NCBI RefSeq assembly: GCF_035222375.1
Contig: NC_085891.1
Span: forward strand, 930,001-994,000
Length of the DNA stretch: 64,000 bases
Origin: Podospora pseudocomata
Taxonomy: Eukaryota > Ascomycota > Sordariomycetes > Sordariales > Podosporaceae
Direction of reading: 5' to 3'
Part shown: positions 1-11,810 of the stretch, piece after piece
Numbering within the stretch: position 1 is the stretch's first letter
Layout: the number at the start of each line of letters is the position of its first letter
Notes under the pieces: generated by a model
Told to the model about the DNA's origin: nothing
The model's database searches: none
What the model saw: the letters and a program-made list of their open reading frames with translations, nothing else
Program-made: the position numbers and the translations under genes

Positions 1-1678
1 GAGGGTACCTCCAAGATGAGAGAGAGTGTGTGTTGCGGAGTCGCGGAGGTGGATGGTGGTCGCAATTAGAGATTGGATGATACGGAGTACTGAGACGAAA
101 AAAAAGAGCTGAGTATGCCGCCGATTGGTTCGCTGGCCAGCGTCAGTTTTGCTATGCAGCATTCAGGAGCTGCCATCTCAACGAACAGCGGACGAGAACC
201 AGAAATGCCCAAGACAGTGGGCGACACCGCTTGACCGCTGGAAAGTTTCCAGAACAAGGCTGAGAGTTTAATTTCGCGTACCCACTCTCTGCAGCGCTGT
301 GATAGGGTGAAAGCCATCGCTACCGGTCGCTAACTGTCCCAATTCGACCTAGCCAGCGTCCGTCCGGCCTGGGGTTTCTTCCATTCTGGGGTCAACGGGG
401 CTGTGTCACGCAACATCGAGGCTAGCGTTTCGACGTCTTGATCTTCAACCTCGCCAAACGAGCTTCGTTGAAACTTTGGCTTGGTCGGGAGGAACGATGA
501 TGCCCTCCCACCGACACTTCTGGGCCGGTGATGTTGCAACCAAGCTCGGGGCGGCCGGCGAGTGGTGCCAACTCTCCGCTCTGTCCTCTGCAGCCATGTC
601 CCCTGCATCATCCCTCGCCTGCTGTCATCAAAACATCAACAAGATGATGGCCGTCGATGGTGTTTGATAGCTGACACAATGGCTGCACCTGTGCCCAAGA
701 ACACTCGCTGCAATTGCTCTGTGGCGCCGGCGAGTGCCACGGCAGCACAGGCCGAATCCCTTCACTGACACCTGCAACACTGCAGCATCTGCAGTTTGTC
801 ACATTGCCTACTGCGGGCAGAATGGAGCCTGGGATACGTGTTCGACGGTGGTGAGCGACTGTGGAAAGGCCAGATGCAATCGAGATGCGGCTGTCGGGCT
901 CGGCAGGGGACGCGCCTACTACTGTGGATGTGTTAATTAAACTGTTATGCAAAACAGACAAGCGCGTACCTGATTCGTGTCTAGTTCGCGTTCAATTTGT
1001 GCATTTATGCCGACTACGGCCTTTCATAAAGCTTTACAATGAGCAGCTCAATGCTTCAGAAGTTACAAACAAAAAAAGATAGAAAGTGATGTGAAAGAAC
1101 TGTCAGACTTGCCATGCACAATCTAAGCATTGTTCCGAGGACACAATTAAAGCTAATGCAATAACATGTCGGCTTAAACAAAAGGAATGCAACGTAGAAA
1201 AAGGCAGCTTAACGAATTCCGGTAGTCCCGCAACTGTGTCAAGCTTTGAGTATAGCACAACTCCAACCAACAACAAACTCCCCGCCTTCCTGGTCCTGGG
1301 AGGAAGTATCGTGGGCAAATCCCAGATGCAGCGTCGAATAAAGACCTCTAAAAATAAGAAGAAGGAGGCGGTTGTTAATCGATCGGGACACACACGGAAC
1401 CCACCACACCCACGCGACGATTCGGTGGAGCAAAAAACGCGAGCATCTTCCTTCCCGTCCGTCTGGGAAAGTTTGACAGAAACCCAAGAGTTTGCTTGGC
1501 GATTGACGATTCTTGAAACGGGACCCGATTCGGCAGCCCATCGTCTCACAAGCATTGATCAACAGCCGCAGCCGCGCGCTTTCCCCTGACGAGCGTCTAA
1601 GCAGGAGGCGCACTCTCACAGCCTGACGTTACTACTCAAACAGTCAGCAGGCCAGGCTTGTATAATCACAAAATCAAG
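1..1678. other. Left flank without a supportable gene
   Basis: Both strands hold only short overlapping open frames (150 residues at most) with no recognisable domain, biased composition or splice pattern. The last few hundred bases must contain the promoter and leader of the rce1 gene that starts at 1679. I see no tRNA, rRNA or repeat here. Confidence 0.6.
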
Positions 1679-2751
1679 ATGCCAGCTCTTGGAGAAGTGC
1701 TCAAAAAGTTCAACCCCTGGCACAAGGGTACTTTACCACCCCACCCCCCAACCCATCTCACGTCACACAAGATATCTGACACCGTCTCACAGAGGAAGAG
1801 CCCCTACCACCACCCTTCACAGCTTCGACAGCCTACCTGCTGTTGGCCCTCTACGCCCTCATCTACTTCATCCCCTTCTACCTCTCCCCCACCACCCGGC
1901 CATCGCCCACCCTCTCCCGCGATGCCCCCTCGGTGATCCGAGCCCGGATCCGTTCCGTCTCCCTGTCCTGTGCCATCTGCACACTCACCACCTCCCTAAT
2001 CCTCTCCCGCTATGCCTCCCTCTCAGCATCAGCAATCTTCCATCTCCTAGGAGTCTACCCACTAGCCCTGATCCCAGCAGTCAAAATCCTCTTTTTGACC
2101 GGCCTCCTCTTCCTGGGCCCCTTGTACAGCTACTTCATAGTCGAAAAAGGCTACAAACAATGGTCCACCCTCCTCCCACTGCGAGAAACCCTAACAGAAT
2201 GGACCGACTACCGTAATTACATCGCTGTACGTCTCCCCCCTATTCTCCCACCCCCTAAATATTAACAAAGGTTCCAGGGCCCAATAACAGAAGAAATCCT
2301 CTTCCGCTCCTCCTCCCTCCCCCTCCTCCTCCTCTCCCAGGCCCCCCTATCCAGCACCCTCTTCCTCTCCCCCCTCATCTTCGGCCTCTCCCACATTCAC
2401 CACTTTTACGAATTCCGCCTCACCCACCCCGCCGTCCCCGTCTCTGCTTCCCTTTTGCGGTCCGTATTCCAATTAGGGTACACCACCCTCTTCGGCTCCT
2501 ACGCCAACTTCCTCTACCTCCGCACCGGCAGCCTCCTCGGCGTCTGCGCCGTCCACGCCTTCTGCAACTGCATGGGCCTCCCCCAGGTCTGGGGACGTGT
2601 CACAGACGAGAACGGGGACAAGAAGATCAACCGGCTCTGGACGGTGGGGTACTATGTCTTGTTGGTGGCGGGGGCGTGGTCGTGGTACAGGAATCTGTGG
2701 GGGATGAGCGAGAGTGTTGAGACGGGGTTGGTTGGGGCTGATCAGTGGTGA
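1679..2751 (+). CDS. rce1: CAAX prenyl protease 2 (Rce1-type, CPBP family)
   Basis: Integral ER-membrane endoprotease that removes the last three residues from farnesylated or geranylgeranylated CAAX proteins such as Ras and a-factor-type pheromones. I read three exons: 1679-1727, 1793-2226 and 2278-2751, giving about 318 aa, the usual Rce1 length. Exon 3 opens with GPITEEILFRS, which contains the EExxxR glutamate motif at about residues 166-171. FGLSHIHHF follows with the first catalytic histidine, and then AVHAFCNCMG with the HxxxN motif. Hydrophobic segments run throughout exon 2 (for example LLLALYALIYFIPFYLS). The start at 1679 gives MPALGEVLKK and joins in frame across intron 1 in phase 1. 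The coding strand changes from C-rich to G-rich near 2600. It is convergent with the GDP-mannose transporter. The family call is secure; exon edges are inferred from GT-AG signals and frame. Confidence 0.92.
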
Positions 2752-3635
2752 TATGTTTTAAAAAAGAGAACCAAAAATGCATGTTGGGGTTGGGTTGGGG
2801 GTTGGATGGATGATGGCTGTTGGAAATCATGTTGTTGGTCAGGTGTTAAGTAGGTGGTGGAGGATGTATATCAATTTAATAGCATCAGATATGTAACCAA
2901 AATCACTGTTGAACACATTCAAGGACGTTTTACATGGTCAATATCGCATTACACCACTCCCCGTCGTCCCCACCCCACCTATTTTTGACATACATTATAT
3001 AACTCATACCCATTCCAAACCCGCCTCGCCCCTCATCAACCCTCACGCCCAACCGAACACAAGAGCCCCAGCTCCCAGTCAGCCACGATCTCATCATGCA
3101 TCTTTGTTTGCTTGCGTCTGCCTGTGTCAACTTTCACAGCCCGCCCTCCAAAATAATACGCCCAGTCATGCAACGCATACGCGCGCTCGTACTTGCAAGT
3201 GAGAAAGAGAGAGAGAGAGAGAGGGAGAGAGAGAGGGAGAGAGAGAGAGAGAAGAGAGAGAACATGATGTTATGCAGGTTGTACGCCGTTTACAAAAACC
3301 AAAAACCTTGTCCGTCCCCCCGCCTTGCCTGCCTGCATGCCCGCCCACCTTGCCTTTGCCAAAACACACTTTCTATGCTTGTTTTTGAAATGAAAAGAAA
3401 AATAGATCATCCACTAAAATGGCTAAAGGCTAAAAAAGGGGGTCCCGAGAACGCGAAAACGTCATGTACAGGAAAGAAAAGAAAAACAAAAAGTCTCGAT
3501 TCTTACGCCTTCCGCCGAGATCAGGATTAGGAGGGAGGTTCGGGTCGGATGGCGAAAGAATCATGCTTTAGAAGGGGGCGCCGCCAGAGGTGCGCTGTGA
3601 ATACTCGAGTTAGCCCTTTGTTGACTCATGAGTGC
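2752..3635. other. Convergent 3' intergenic region of rce1 and the GDP-mannose transporter
   Basis: No gene is visible. The region carries the 3' untranslated regions of two converging genes and a purine-rich GA microsatellite near 3200-3262. Confidence 0.6.
3200..3262. repeat. GA/GGGA microsatellite
   Basis: About 60 bases of nearly pure GA dinucleotides broken by a few GGGA and AAGA units. It lies downstream of rce1 and creates the spurious Arg/Glu and Ser/Leu open frames on the two strands. Confidence 0.9.
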
Positions 3636-4991
3636 TCATGAGTTGGCAGCGTCCCTGTTGCTCTTGGCGCTGGCGCTCATGTTGGTGGTAGGAAGGGACA
3701 GAGCCTCCTGAGCCTTTTGGCGAACCTTGGCCCAGGCAAAGACAAGACCACTGACGAAACCCAGGAAGATGGCAGTAACACTGCCGAAGGTGACGGGAGC
3801 ATCGAAGAAAATGAGACCGCTGACGGCGATGGGGAGCTTGTTGAGGGCGCCGACCATGGAGTAGGTTGTCGAGGAGGTGATACGAATGCACCAGGACGAG
3901 CAGTACGAGATGAAGATGGCGGCCAAACCGGAGTACACCATTCCAATCATGAGCTTGTTCTTGGTCTCCTCGGGGAAGTTGCGGGCAAGGTTCTCAGACG
4001 ACCAATCCTCAAACAGCAGGGAGAAGACAACCAAGACGGGGATGGTAAGGAGGTTGTTGTAGAACATGGCTATTGGGTGTCAGTCTACTGTACTTTGATC
4101 GTCGTAGTCTCGCCAGAAACTTACTGTCATAATCCTTGAAGTTCATCTTCTTGATGACCTTGCGCATGCCAAGCACATACGCAGAAGTGCAGATGACGTT
4201 GATACCCATCCACGCGTAACCGGCGTTCAGGGTCGACAGAGCATCCTGCTTGTCGGGGGAGATTCCCACACCATCAATGGCAGCCTGGATATCAGCCCAA
4301 GCAGCAACGACGGAACTGAGGACCATCAAGCCGAAAGACAACAGGGTGATAGGGGTGACGCTGCCACCGAACCAAAGAACCTCTCCATAGGCGATCACAA
4401 TGATGGTCAAGTTCTTGAAGATGGTGTAGACGGGGACGGAGAGAAACTGGAGGGCCTTGGCACCGGTATAGATCATGCCGACGAGGAGCAGAGAAATAGG
4501 GAACCCTGAAATTGTACGTCAGCCAAGAGTTCGAACATCTGAAACAACAAAAAAAAAGCAACATACATCTCTTCGCCTTTGTCGAGTCGAAAGGAGCGAG
4601 GTTCTTGAGAATACCGGTTTGCTTAAAAGCCAGGATCGCTAATGTGCAGACGGCAGACTAGATCACCATGTCAGCTTCCAACTGTTCATCCCATCCCTTG
4701 GAACACCGTCACCGCCACGAGAGAGTTGCACACCTGAATAGCAAGATAGAAAAAGTTCAGGTTCCATTCTGAGCCAGACACAACGTATTTGTTCACGACT
4801 GTCATGCTGATAGACGCCAGGCAGTATGCGAGAATGGAGGCGCCGGGGCTGTGATCCAACTTGTCGAGCAGGCCAGGCTCCTGGCGCACACGGAGGGTGG
4901 CAGGCGAGGCCCGGCCGAGGAAGGGATCCTTCTCCCCTCCAAAGTCATCGCCGCCCCTCATCTCGATATCTTCGTTCTTTTTATTTGACAT
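3636..4991 (-). CDS. VRG4: Golgi GDP-mannose transporter (VRG4/GMT family)
   Basis: Nucleotide-sugar transporter that exchanges GDP-mannose for GMP across the Golgi membrane and feeds mannosylation of proteins and lipids. Four exons on the minus strand: 4991-4734, 4657-4567, 4505-4125 and 4069-3636, with phases that fit, giving 387 aa. The cytosolic N-terminus has a short acidic head ([12 protein letters not shown]), followed by about ten hydrophobic segments. Two family signatures are plain: FYNN at the start of exon 4 and GALNK in the last third, which is the GDP-mannose recognition motif of Vrg4. The tail is Ser/Ala rich ([14 protein letters not shown]). The ATG at 4991 is the only sensible start. 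It converges on rce1. Essential in yeasts. I am very confident of the family, and the four-exon model restores an uninterrupted transporter. Confidence 0.95.
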
Positions 4992-5694
4992 TCTGGCGGT
5001 TGTAGGAAGTGGTTTTTGGTAGGATCGTCGCCGTCGAGATAGCGAGTGGTTGTGTTTCCGCGACGGAACGCCAGGGAACGAAGGGTATCAACGGGCGCCG
5101 GCTCAATTAGGGACCAAGCGAATGGCTGAAGGGCGCTGAAGTGAGAAGGCGTTCACCACTCTCCCAGCGTTCTGGTGGTGGTCTGTCTCGTCGCCGTGGG
5201 GGTCGTCGGGCAGAGGGCGGTATGGCGGGATGGCAATGTCGGACGCGTGGAAGGAGAGAAAACACAAATGCTGTTAAATTGGCAACGAATCAACCTCTCT
5301 GCCCCTGTCGCGGCTCTCCTTTGTTGGTTTCTTGGCGAATGGTTTGGTGTGGGACTGTGGGGCACAAGAGAAGTGGAAATCCAATGTTTCAGAACCAGCC
5401 TAACCGATAGCTGCATAACTTCATCCGTCATTCCAGCAGTGCCAGCCATATGCAGCTATGCAGTAAGTATACAATCACGAGGCATCTGATGAAGACAGAA
5501 TTACGCATGCCACTTGGAGTGTGGATGAACGTTATTTCCAGCCTCCCTGATCTTTGGGAAGACTCGGTTGGGACCAACCCTGGAAGTGCTAGACTAGTTC
5601 CACGGCCATTCATCTGAAGAGCTTCGACGGTCAAGTTAAGCTTCTGAGTCCATGCCAGACCCGAGTCCAAGTCAATAATAAATATATCTCAGCC
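4992..5694. other. Intergenic, upstream of the GDP-mannose transporter
   Basis: It holds the promoter and leader of the transporter (right to left) and the 3' flank of the dehydrogenase gene. The small open frames on both strands show no domain or plausible gene structure. Confidence 0.55.
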
Positions 5695-6920
5695 TCAGTT
5701 CTCCCCCCCATCCGGACTCGTCCCCTCAACAACAATATCCCCCCCCTCCCCCTCCCCCGCCTGTCCGTCCCCATCCTCCCCTTCCTCCCCTCCCTTCCCC
5801 CCAACCTCCCCCTCCGACGGCGCCACCGGAAAGTTCAAATGTTTCCAATCCTCCAACTCCTCCGTCACACTCCTCAACCTATCCCTAATACTCTCAATCG
5901 CATAACTCCCCAACAGCAACCTCAACGGCGGATAAGAACAATGCCCCAACTGCCACACCAGCTCCGCACACTTCACCGCGCTCGTCGGCTGCCTATCCCC
6001 CAACCACTGCACCATCCTCTTCGCGTGCAACGCCGGGCTCGTCGCATGACTATACGCCTCACTCGCCGGCTTGATCAAAAAGTGCCCCCAAGTCGGCAGA
6101 CTATTTGTAATCTCCGCCGGCTCGTCCCTCCTCACCAGCCCCGGCTCCACCAGCGTGGCCTTGATCCCGAAGCTGTCAACCTCGTACAGCATCGCCTCTA
6201 TCAGCCCCTCCACCGCATACTTTGTCGCGCAGTACGGTCCTAACCCAGGCACACCCAGCGCGCCGGAGGTGGAGCTGAAAATCAGATACCGTCCCCCGTT
6301 TTGCTGCCGAAAATACGGCAGTGACGCCTGCAGGATATGCAAAGTACCCATGAAATTCGTCTCGAACTGGTTGCGCACTTCATATTCATCCTGATCTTCA
6401 CACGCGCCGATGACGCCGTAGCCGGAGCAGTTGGCTATGCAGTCAATCCTCCCGAAGCGATCAAGCGTTTTCTCCATCACTTTCGACACGGAAGCATAGT
6501 CACGCACGTCGCAAAGAGTGCCGAGGCAGGAGTCGGAATTGAGAGTAGCGATCTGGGCCGGGGTCGTCTCAAAGACGCGGCCGACGGTGGTGACGAGGTC
6601 CGAGTGGGAGAGGATGGACTTGACGAGGGAGCGACCCATGTGGCCTGTTCCGCCGAAGACCTTTGGGGGCAATCTGTCAGTCTTGATGTACTGTGGAAGG
6701 AAATGATAGGAAGGAAACATGCAATCCAAACAAGTTGTTTAGCAGGCGGCTGCCCAGGCTGGGGCGGCTCGCAGCTGGCTGGGAGCTGGAGCTTGGGTTT
6801 GTTGCCCCCTTCTCCTCTTCCTCCTCCATCTCGGCCTATGGGTGTAGCTGTTGTTGGGGCTTCAGAGCCAGCGATGGAGCCCCCTCCTGCTGTTGTGTCG
6901 GCATTGCTGCGGATATCCAT
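5695..6920 (-). CDS. Short-chain dehydrogenase/reductase with acidic tail
   Basis: NAD(P)-dependent oxidoreductase of the classical SDR fold; the substrate is unknown. Two exons are inferred: 6920-6723 (66 aa, Gly/Pro-rich head ending KQLVWI) and 6660-5695, for 387 aa. Exon 2 begins VFGGTGHMGR, the nucleotide-binding glycine loop. Then come NCSGYG (the NNAG-like motif), SSTSGA with the catalytic Ser, and YCATK with Tyr and Lys of the YxxxK motif at about residues 207-211. The last 40 residues are a Gly/Glu/Asp-rich tail not usual in SDRs. To join the two frames the intron 6722-6661 must use a GC donor (GCATGT), with a CTGAC branch site and acceptor CAAAG. A GT donor a few bases upstream (GTTTGG) would also keep frame and shorten the protein by three residues. 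The function class is secure; the exon 1 junction is moderately sure. Confidence 0.83.
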
Positions 6921-8105
6921 CTTTGTTCCTTGCCCAATAATCCTTCACTACCCTCAAGCGGTGTGTGATGTCAGGTTTGTTATGCCCCAAAGTGCCCGTG
7001 AAAAAGTTCGTGATTGAGGGTAGAGCGCTCCTCCCACTCAAACTCGACAAAATCTCAAAAAAGGGGGGGCAGCAATGCCAACCAATCATGAAAATATCAC
7101 ATATGCCTGCCTGTCCCAGCCAAGCAAAAACCTCAAGTCATTTCTCCGTTTAAATCCTCAGCAGAAACCTTTTGAGTCAAGAGAAAACACACACTCAACA
7201 TCCTAAACTTATAACCCGTCACGGCTGATGTCGTTGCTCTTGGACGACGTCGAAAAGTCTTGGCAAATGGCACTTGCTCAAAGAGCGAAACCCGAACCCT
7301 TCAAACCTCAACTGCCGAGGAGCCAATCACGTGATACTCCGGATCAAAACCCCCTGAAGCCCCTGAGTTGGTGGAGTACATCTTCCATCATCACCAAAAC
7401 CCAAGGTCAAACAAAGTCCAGAATTATCAGAAAACTGGGGTTCTACCTCTTTCATTACTATCTACCTCACATGTACTCATTTCTTCTGTGTATATCTGTG
7501 TGCAAAAACAGGCCATCATCCATGGCCAGCTAGAACCCTTTGACTGCATCCAGCTTCAGGTCGTAGGTAGGTATGTTCAATCCCAAACAACAAAAACATC
7601 CCAAATTAGTCCCCGAAAACCCAAAAAAACCAACCCGCCATCCAAAACATTATTTGCCCACTTGTTGCTGTTGTTCTTCTTGTTGTTGTTTTCCACCCAG
7701 TTCATAAATACATCCCAACAAAAATAAGCAAAATGCAAAACTGACTGGTAAAAACCGCCCGCCAAACCCCCCCAAAAAACTCCATGCTATTTTGTGCCGC
7801 CCTGTTGCCCATTTCTAAACCAGACCAGAAGATGCTGCGTCCCAGAAACAAAAAAAGCGTAAACACCATACTCGTAAACATGCTTCGCTTGACGCCCTGG
7901 GAGTCTCCCTCCTATTTTCAGACAACGACCTTCCTTTTTTTTTCGAAGCAGAAAGAACCGTCCCAATGTTGATGACAAGGGGAAACAATTGAATACATAC
8001 GCCTCCCGCCACTCGACTTGATACAGGAAAACAGAGAAACTATTACAAGAGTTAAGAGGTGCATACCGGATGTCGCTTGTTGTGCTGAAATGAAGCAACA
8101 TCAGT
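6921..8105. other. Intergenic, AC- and A-rich leader and flank DNA
   Basis: Contains the promoter and leader of the dehydrogenase and the 3' flank of the SANT-like gene. Several open frames (up to 143 aa) are low-complexity Asn/Lys or Pro/Thr stretches without a domain, and I do not support any as a gene. Confidence 0.5.
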
Positions 8106-9155
8106 TCAAATATGTGACTGATAGATGAGTTGGCAATGGGCCCCGGGATGATATTGGCGGTCCAGCGCTGGCTGGACCACTTCACGCGCCATCTTGTAAA
8201 GGTTGACCCCTTCAGCAACTCTGATGGGGCGACATGCGTACTCTAATGTTGGCTGAACAGCTGGGGATTTTGGCAGCATCTTGTACAGATGACTGCCTTC
8301 GGCAACCTTGAATCGATTCTCGATGGGTTCACAGCTGTCGATCCACGCGTCTGGGCGAGGGCCATATTGTTGGAGCCACCGCCATCTTTGTTCGTCTCTT
8401 TTCGAGGCTGCCATCACACGTCAGTATGCAATTCGTTTGCAAATCGGTACAATGACAAAGCAAACCAACCTACCAAGTTCCTGAGCGGCGTCAAGGTAAT
8501 TTTTTGGAAGCCAGTCGTACCGGTGTTCAACCAACTCCTCCGGCGATCTCTCAAGGAGGAGTCTCGGACGGCCATACGTCCGCACTTTGCTTTCTTCGAG
8601 TCGGTGAGGAACGCCCTTGTACACTACGTACTCGGCGTAATCCTCATTGAGGACCAAGTCACTGTTCTTGGGGTCCGCCCCTGCGGGGTTGGTTGTCAAG
8701 AATGGTGGCGAGTCCAAGACGAGTAGCTTCTCATCGGTGTTGTTCATGAGCGGAACCAGGAGATTCTGACGATAAAAAATGCATTGGACCCCAGTGATTT
8801 TGCGATTATCCTGCGGGTCCGCAGCTGGCCACTGGTGGATGTAGGCACGTTCGATGTCCTTCCACGCCTTCGTGAGATCTTCTCTGTGATAGATAATAAA
8901 GTCTTGTTGTTCAGTCGTGTACTTCTGGTTGCTGCGCTTCCCCTTTTTGGCCTCGCCTGCAGTAGCAGACGAGGACTCGACTGCGTCAGTGCCTCTTACA
9001 CGTTTTGTAGAGTATGGCTCGATTCTGGAGCTGTTTCTGCGCCCCGACCTGATGGGAAACTCGGGGGTTGACCGCCCGGAACTGGGAGTCATGGTTGTCG
9101 ACTCGCCATCTGATGAGCCGCGGCGTGAGAGCGGTGGAGAGTACTGGCCAGACAT
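8106..9155 (-). CDS. SANT/Myb-like DNA-binding protein, C-terminal part (frame continues upstream past a TGA)
   Basis: Two exons: 9155-8474 and 8407-8106 (intron with GTAGGT donor and TACTGAC branch), 327 aa. After a Ser/Pro-rich head and a basic stretch (KKGKRSNQKYT) comes a helical segment, roughly residues 75-135, of the type K.YT.EQ.DFI.YHREDL...W.DIE, ending in QCIFYRQN. This resembles the Myb/SANT-like module of some fungal regulators and would bind DNA in the nucleus; that is an inference. The C-terminus has two imperfect copies of a repeat, KVAEGSHLYKM and RVAEGVNLYKM, each followed by VQP-L. The ATG at 9155 directly follows an in-frame TGA, and upstream the same frame stays open to an ATG at 9548 with the Ser/Pro composition expected of the N-terminus. 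The true protein may therefore start at 9548 and be about 458 aa if TGA stands for a mutated CGA, or the annotated start may be used. Confidence 0.62.
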
Positions 9156-9548
9156 TCAGGATCTCTCTACTGAGCTTGAGCGAGAGGTAGACCCATTACA
9201 GGAAACCGCCGAGAAAAATGAGCCCGATGGAGAGGGTGGAGCTGTGAAAGGGCCCCCGGGGTATCGAGAGCTGGGAGCTGGCACACTGGCCATGAGAGAC
9301 CGGATTGACGGAATTTGTTGATCTGACGGTGCACGCGTCTGGGCCGTGATATGGTCCAGGGGCAGTGATGGACGAACTTTCTGGATTATATCCATCCTGG
9401 ACATTGTCGTTTGGGGAGTTGAAGGAGGTGTGAGGCTCAATGCCAAATTCGGAGGACTAGGTAATTTACCGTTGCCTAGGGTGCTGGAAGGTGTGGCCGG
9501 TGGTGTGAAATCCAGCTCAGAAATGCTGGGGATTCTGATGATAGCCAT
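9156..9548 (-). CDS. In-frame upstream ORF, probable N-terminus of the SANT-like protein
   Basis: This 130-codon frame runs from ATG 9548 to a TGA at 9158-9156 and is in the same frame as the SANT-like gene that begins one base later. It is rich in Ser, Pro and Thr (SELDFTPPATPSST, LSLTPPSTPQ), like a disordered transcription-factor N-terminus, and its last residues (SSSVERS) run naturally into MSGQYSPPLSRR. No intron with a good GT donor and branch site removes the stop; the only frame-neutral candidate is 63 nt with a poor GTTTCC donor. Options are a nonsense allele, an assembly error, a translated upstream ORF with reinitiation at the abutting ATG, or stop readthrough. I favour one disrupted long gene. 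Confidence 0.45.
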   Translation of the reverse strand: MAIIRIPSISELDFTPPATPSSTLGNGKLPSPPNLALSLTPPSTPQTTMSRMDIIQKVRPSLPLDHITAQTRAPSDQQIPSIRSLMASVPAPSSRYPGGPFTAPPSPSGSFFSAVSCNGSTSRSSSVERS

Positions 9549-11810
9549 GGTGAAAGCCTTCTTGTGTTGTGATGGAGATGGGTGGTGGTGAATGGGTGGA
9601 GTGATGAGAGGATGCTTGTAGAACTAAGTAGAGGATCGTGGGATATGCCACTCTGTGAGGAAGCAGTGGAGGGTGGTATTGAAGACGAACCACGAGGGTG
9701 ATCTGAGACCAAGAGTCCATGATGGTGATCGTCGAGGGTATTCATACTGCAGACAAACTGGCAGCTGTGGGGACGGAACCGATAGGACCCTGGGTGGGAG
9801 AGCGCAGCAGGGGGAGGGGGTGCGCCAACCAAGCGCGAAGGGGGTGTAGCATCTAGGGGTACGGTAGATGTGTGCCGACTGCATGGAGGGCGAGACCTCT
9901 TTCGAGTCTGCCAAGCCATGGTATCTGGAGTCTAGTCTTTTTGGTGCGCTATCACGCTGCCACCACCAGCCTTGCAGCGGGTGCTGTTTTCTCGCAAGTT
10001 GAAGACGCCATGTTCCCCCAGATGGGCCCCGGACGATCTCACCACGGGCCTTGCTGTCAAAAATCTCTCCGAGCTCTGGCAAGCCACAATCTTGCCGGCG
10101 GCTGGTGGCGGCAAGTCCTCATCGTCCGACAGGAAAAGCTCCCAGTGACTGAGTGATGTGCGTGGCATGGGGAAAGCGATCGCTCCTGTCTGTCTAGGTC
10201 ATTCATCTTCTCGTATCAGGGCTGCCTCGGAGGCAGCACTAGCCTAAAGACCTAACGGTCGGCGGCTTTTGCGCCGTCCAGGAACAAAACGGTGATTTTG
10301 GGCTAGCAGAGAGAGTCCATGATGTCGAAGACGAAACAGCGAGCAGTGAGGCAGTGGAACTGGGGATGATATCGACCTGTGGAAATCTTGTTTTGGGCGA
10401 GTCTACCTCCGGGCCAGAGCGAGCGACTGCCCGGCTCGTGTCATCTGCTCTCCTCCCAGTTCAGCGTTTCGAATCATCTCAGCAGGCCACGCTTTATCAG
10501 CACTCCCACCCACGTCGGACTCCGAGATGGGGAGTAGGGAAGGTAGGCTAAGTAAGGTAGCAACTCGTACGTCGTATCTTCAAGCCTGCTGCCTTCATCT
10601 GCATCTGACAGTCATTGGGCGAGGCGGCTATCCGTCGGCTCTCAAGTCGTATGAAACATGACACGTCTATGATTGGCCAGAGAGAGAACAAGTCAAGTAT
10701 GCAAGACAATATCTGATTGGGCCATTGCCAGAGCAGCCATCTGCCAGAGATCGAGACTCGAGACAGCCTTGCTGCAAGACACTTAACATCTTGCATCGGT
10801 TAGCTGCTTCCAAGACGCGCGAATACCGTCGCCCTTACACATTATCCCATGTAAAGTAAACAAGGCAGGAAAGGAACAAGTCACCTCCCAATGCAGCTCT
10901 CTGGACATCCCAACTTCAGCTGAATGCCTTTTTCGACTTTTCGGTCTTTTGATGGCCAACTTTTCCGCTCGCTTTGATCTTTGACCCACATACCGCCCAA
11001 GATTCTATCATATATCACTTTTCCCCAACCCTGCCGCCATCGCCAACACAGCATCTTTTTGCGCAGAGATTGACTGTCGTTCATTTCCTCTCCGCTCTCT
11101 CGCAGATCGGAAGCGGCATTTGTGATTGGCGAGCAGTGACTAGGAACTGATGCCGCACCTGTTGGCGTCTTGGGGGGTCACAAGGGCCGCACCAGTACTC
11201 GACCCGGAAGCTGGATCGATAGGGCTCACGTCCTCTCTCTCTCACTTGTCTTGCTGGCTTGCCCCTCTGCCTCTACCTGATTCAGGAACGAGCGTCTAGA
11301 AGGTAGATACTCGAAACAATGACCATTCTGTTCTGAGGCCTGTCTCACATCAACAAACCAAGCTGCCCACTGTCTCCAAGCGGGGTATTTTATGACGAGG
11401 AAAATGACCTCTCACTCTGCTCCTCGGCCAGCCCAACACGCCAAGCCGAGTTGCAGACGCCACCATTGACGTAACTCGATGGCCCCGCAAACGGATAGAT
11501 CTGGTGCTCCCCAGAGGGGATCTTGAACTAGGGATGGTAACACCGCAGCTGTCACATTTTGGTTTCCTGGTACGCATATCATCATAGTGATCATAGTGTT
11601 GACGATAGCACGCTCCTCGCAAAAGAAAATACGAACATGAGGACATGGTGTTGTTCAATTGTTTGTTGTTGTCTCATACTGGGAGAAAAGGGAGGAGGTT
11701 CTCGTCTGTGCGCTGAAAATCACTGCCTCCATGGAGGGAGGAAACAGTCAGCCAGTATGGACAGGATATGAAGCTGACTTCGCATAGTACCAGGAGCAAA
11801 GCAACGAGTA
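9549..11810. other. Gene-free interval of about 2.3 kb
   Basis: The open frames (up to about 150 aa) overlap on both strands and show no domain. The left part should include the promoter and leader of the SANT-like gene, which is transcribed leftwards. No tRNA or repeat was recognised. Confidence 0.5.
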
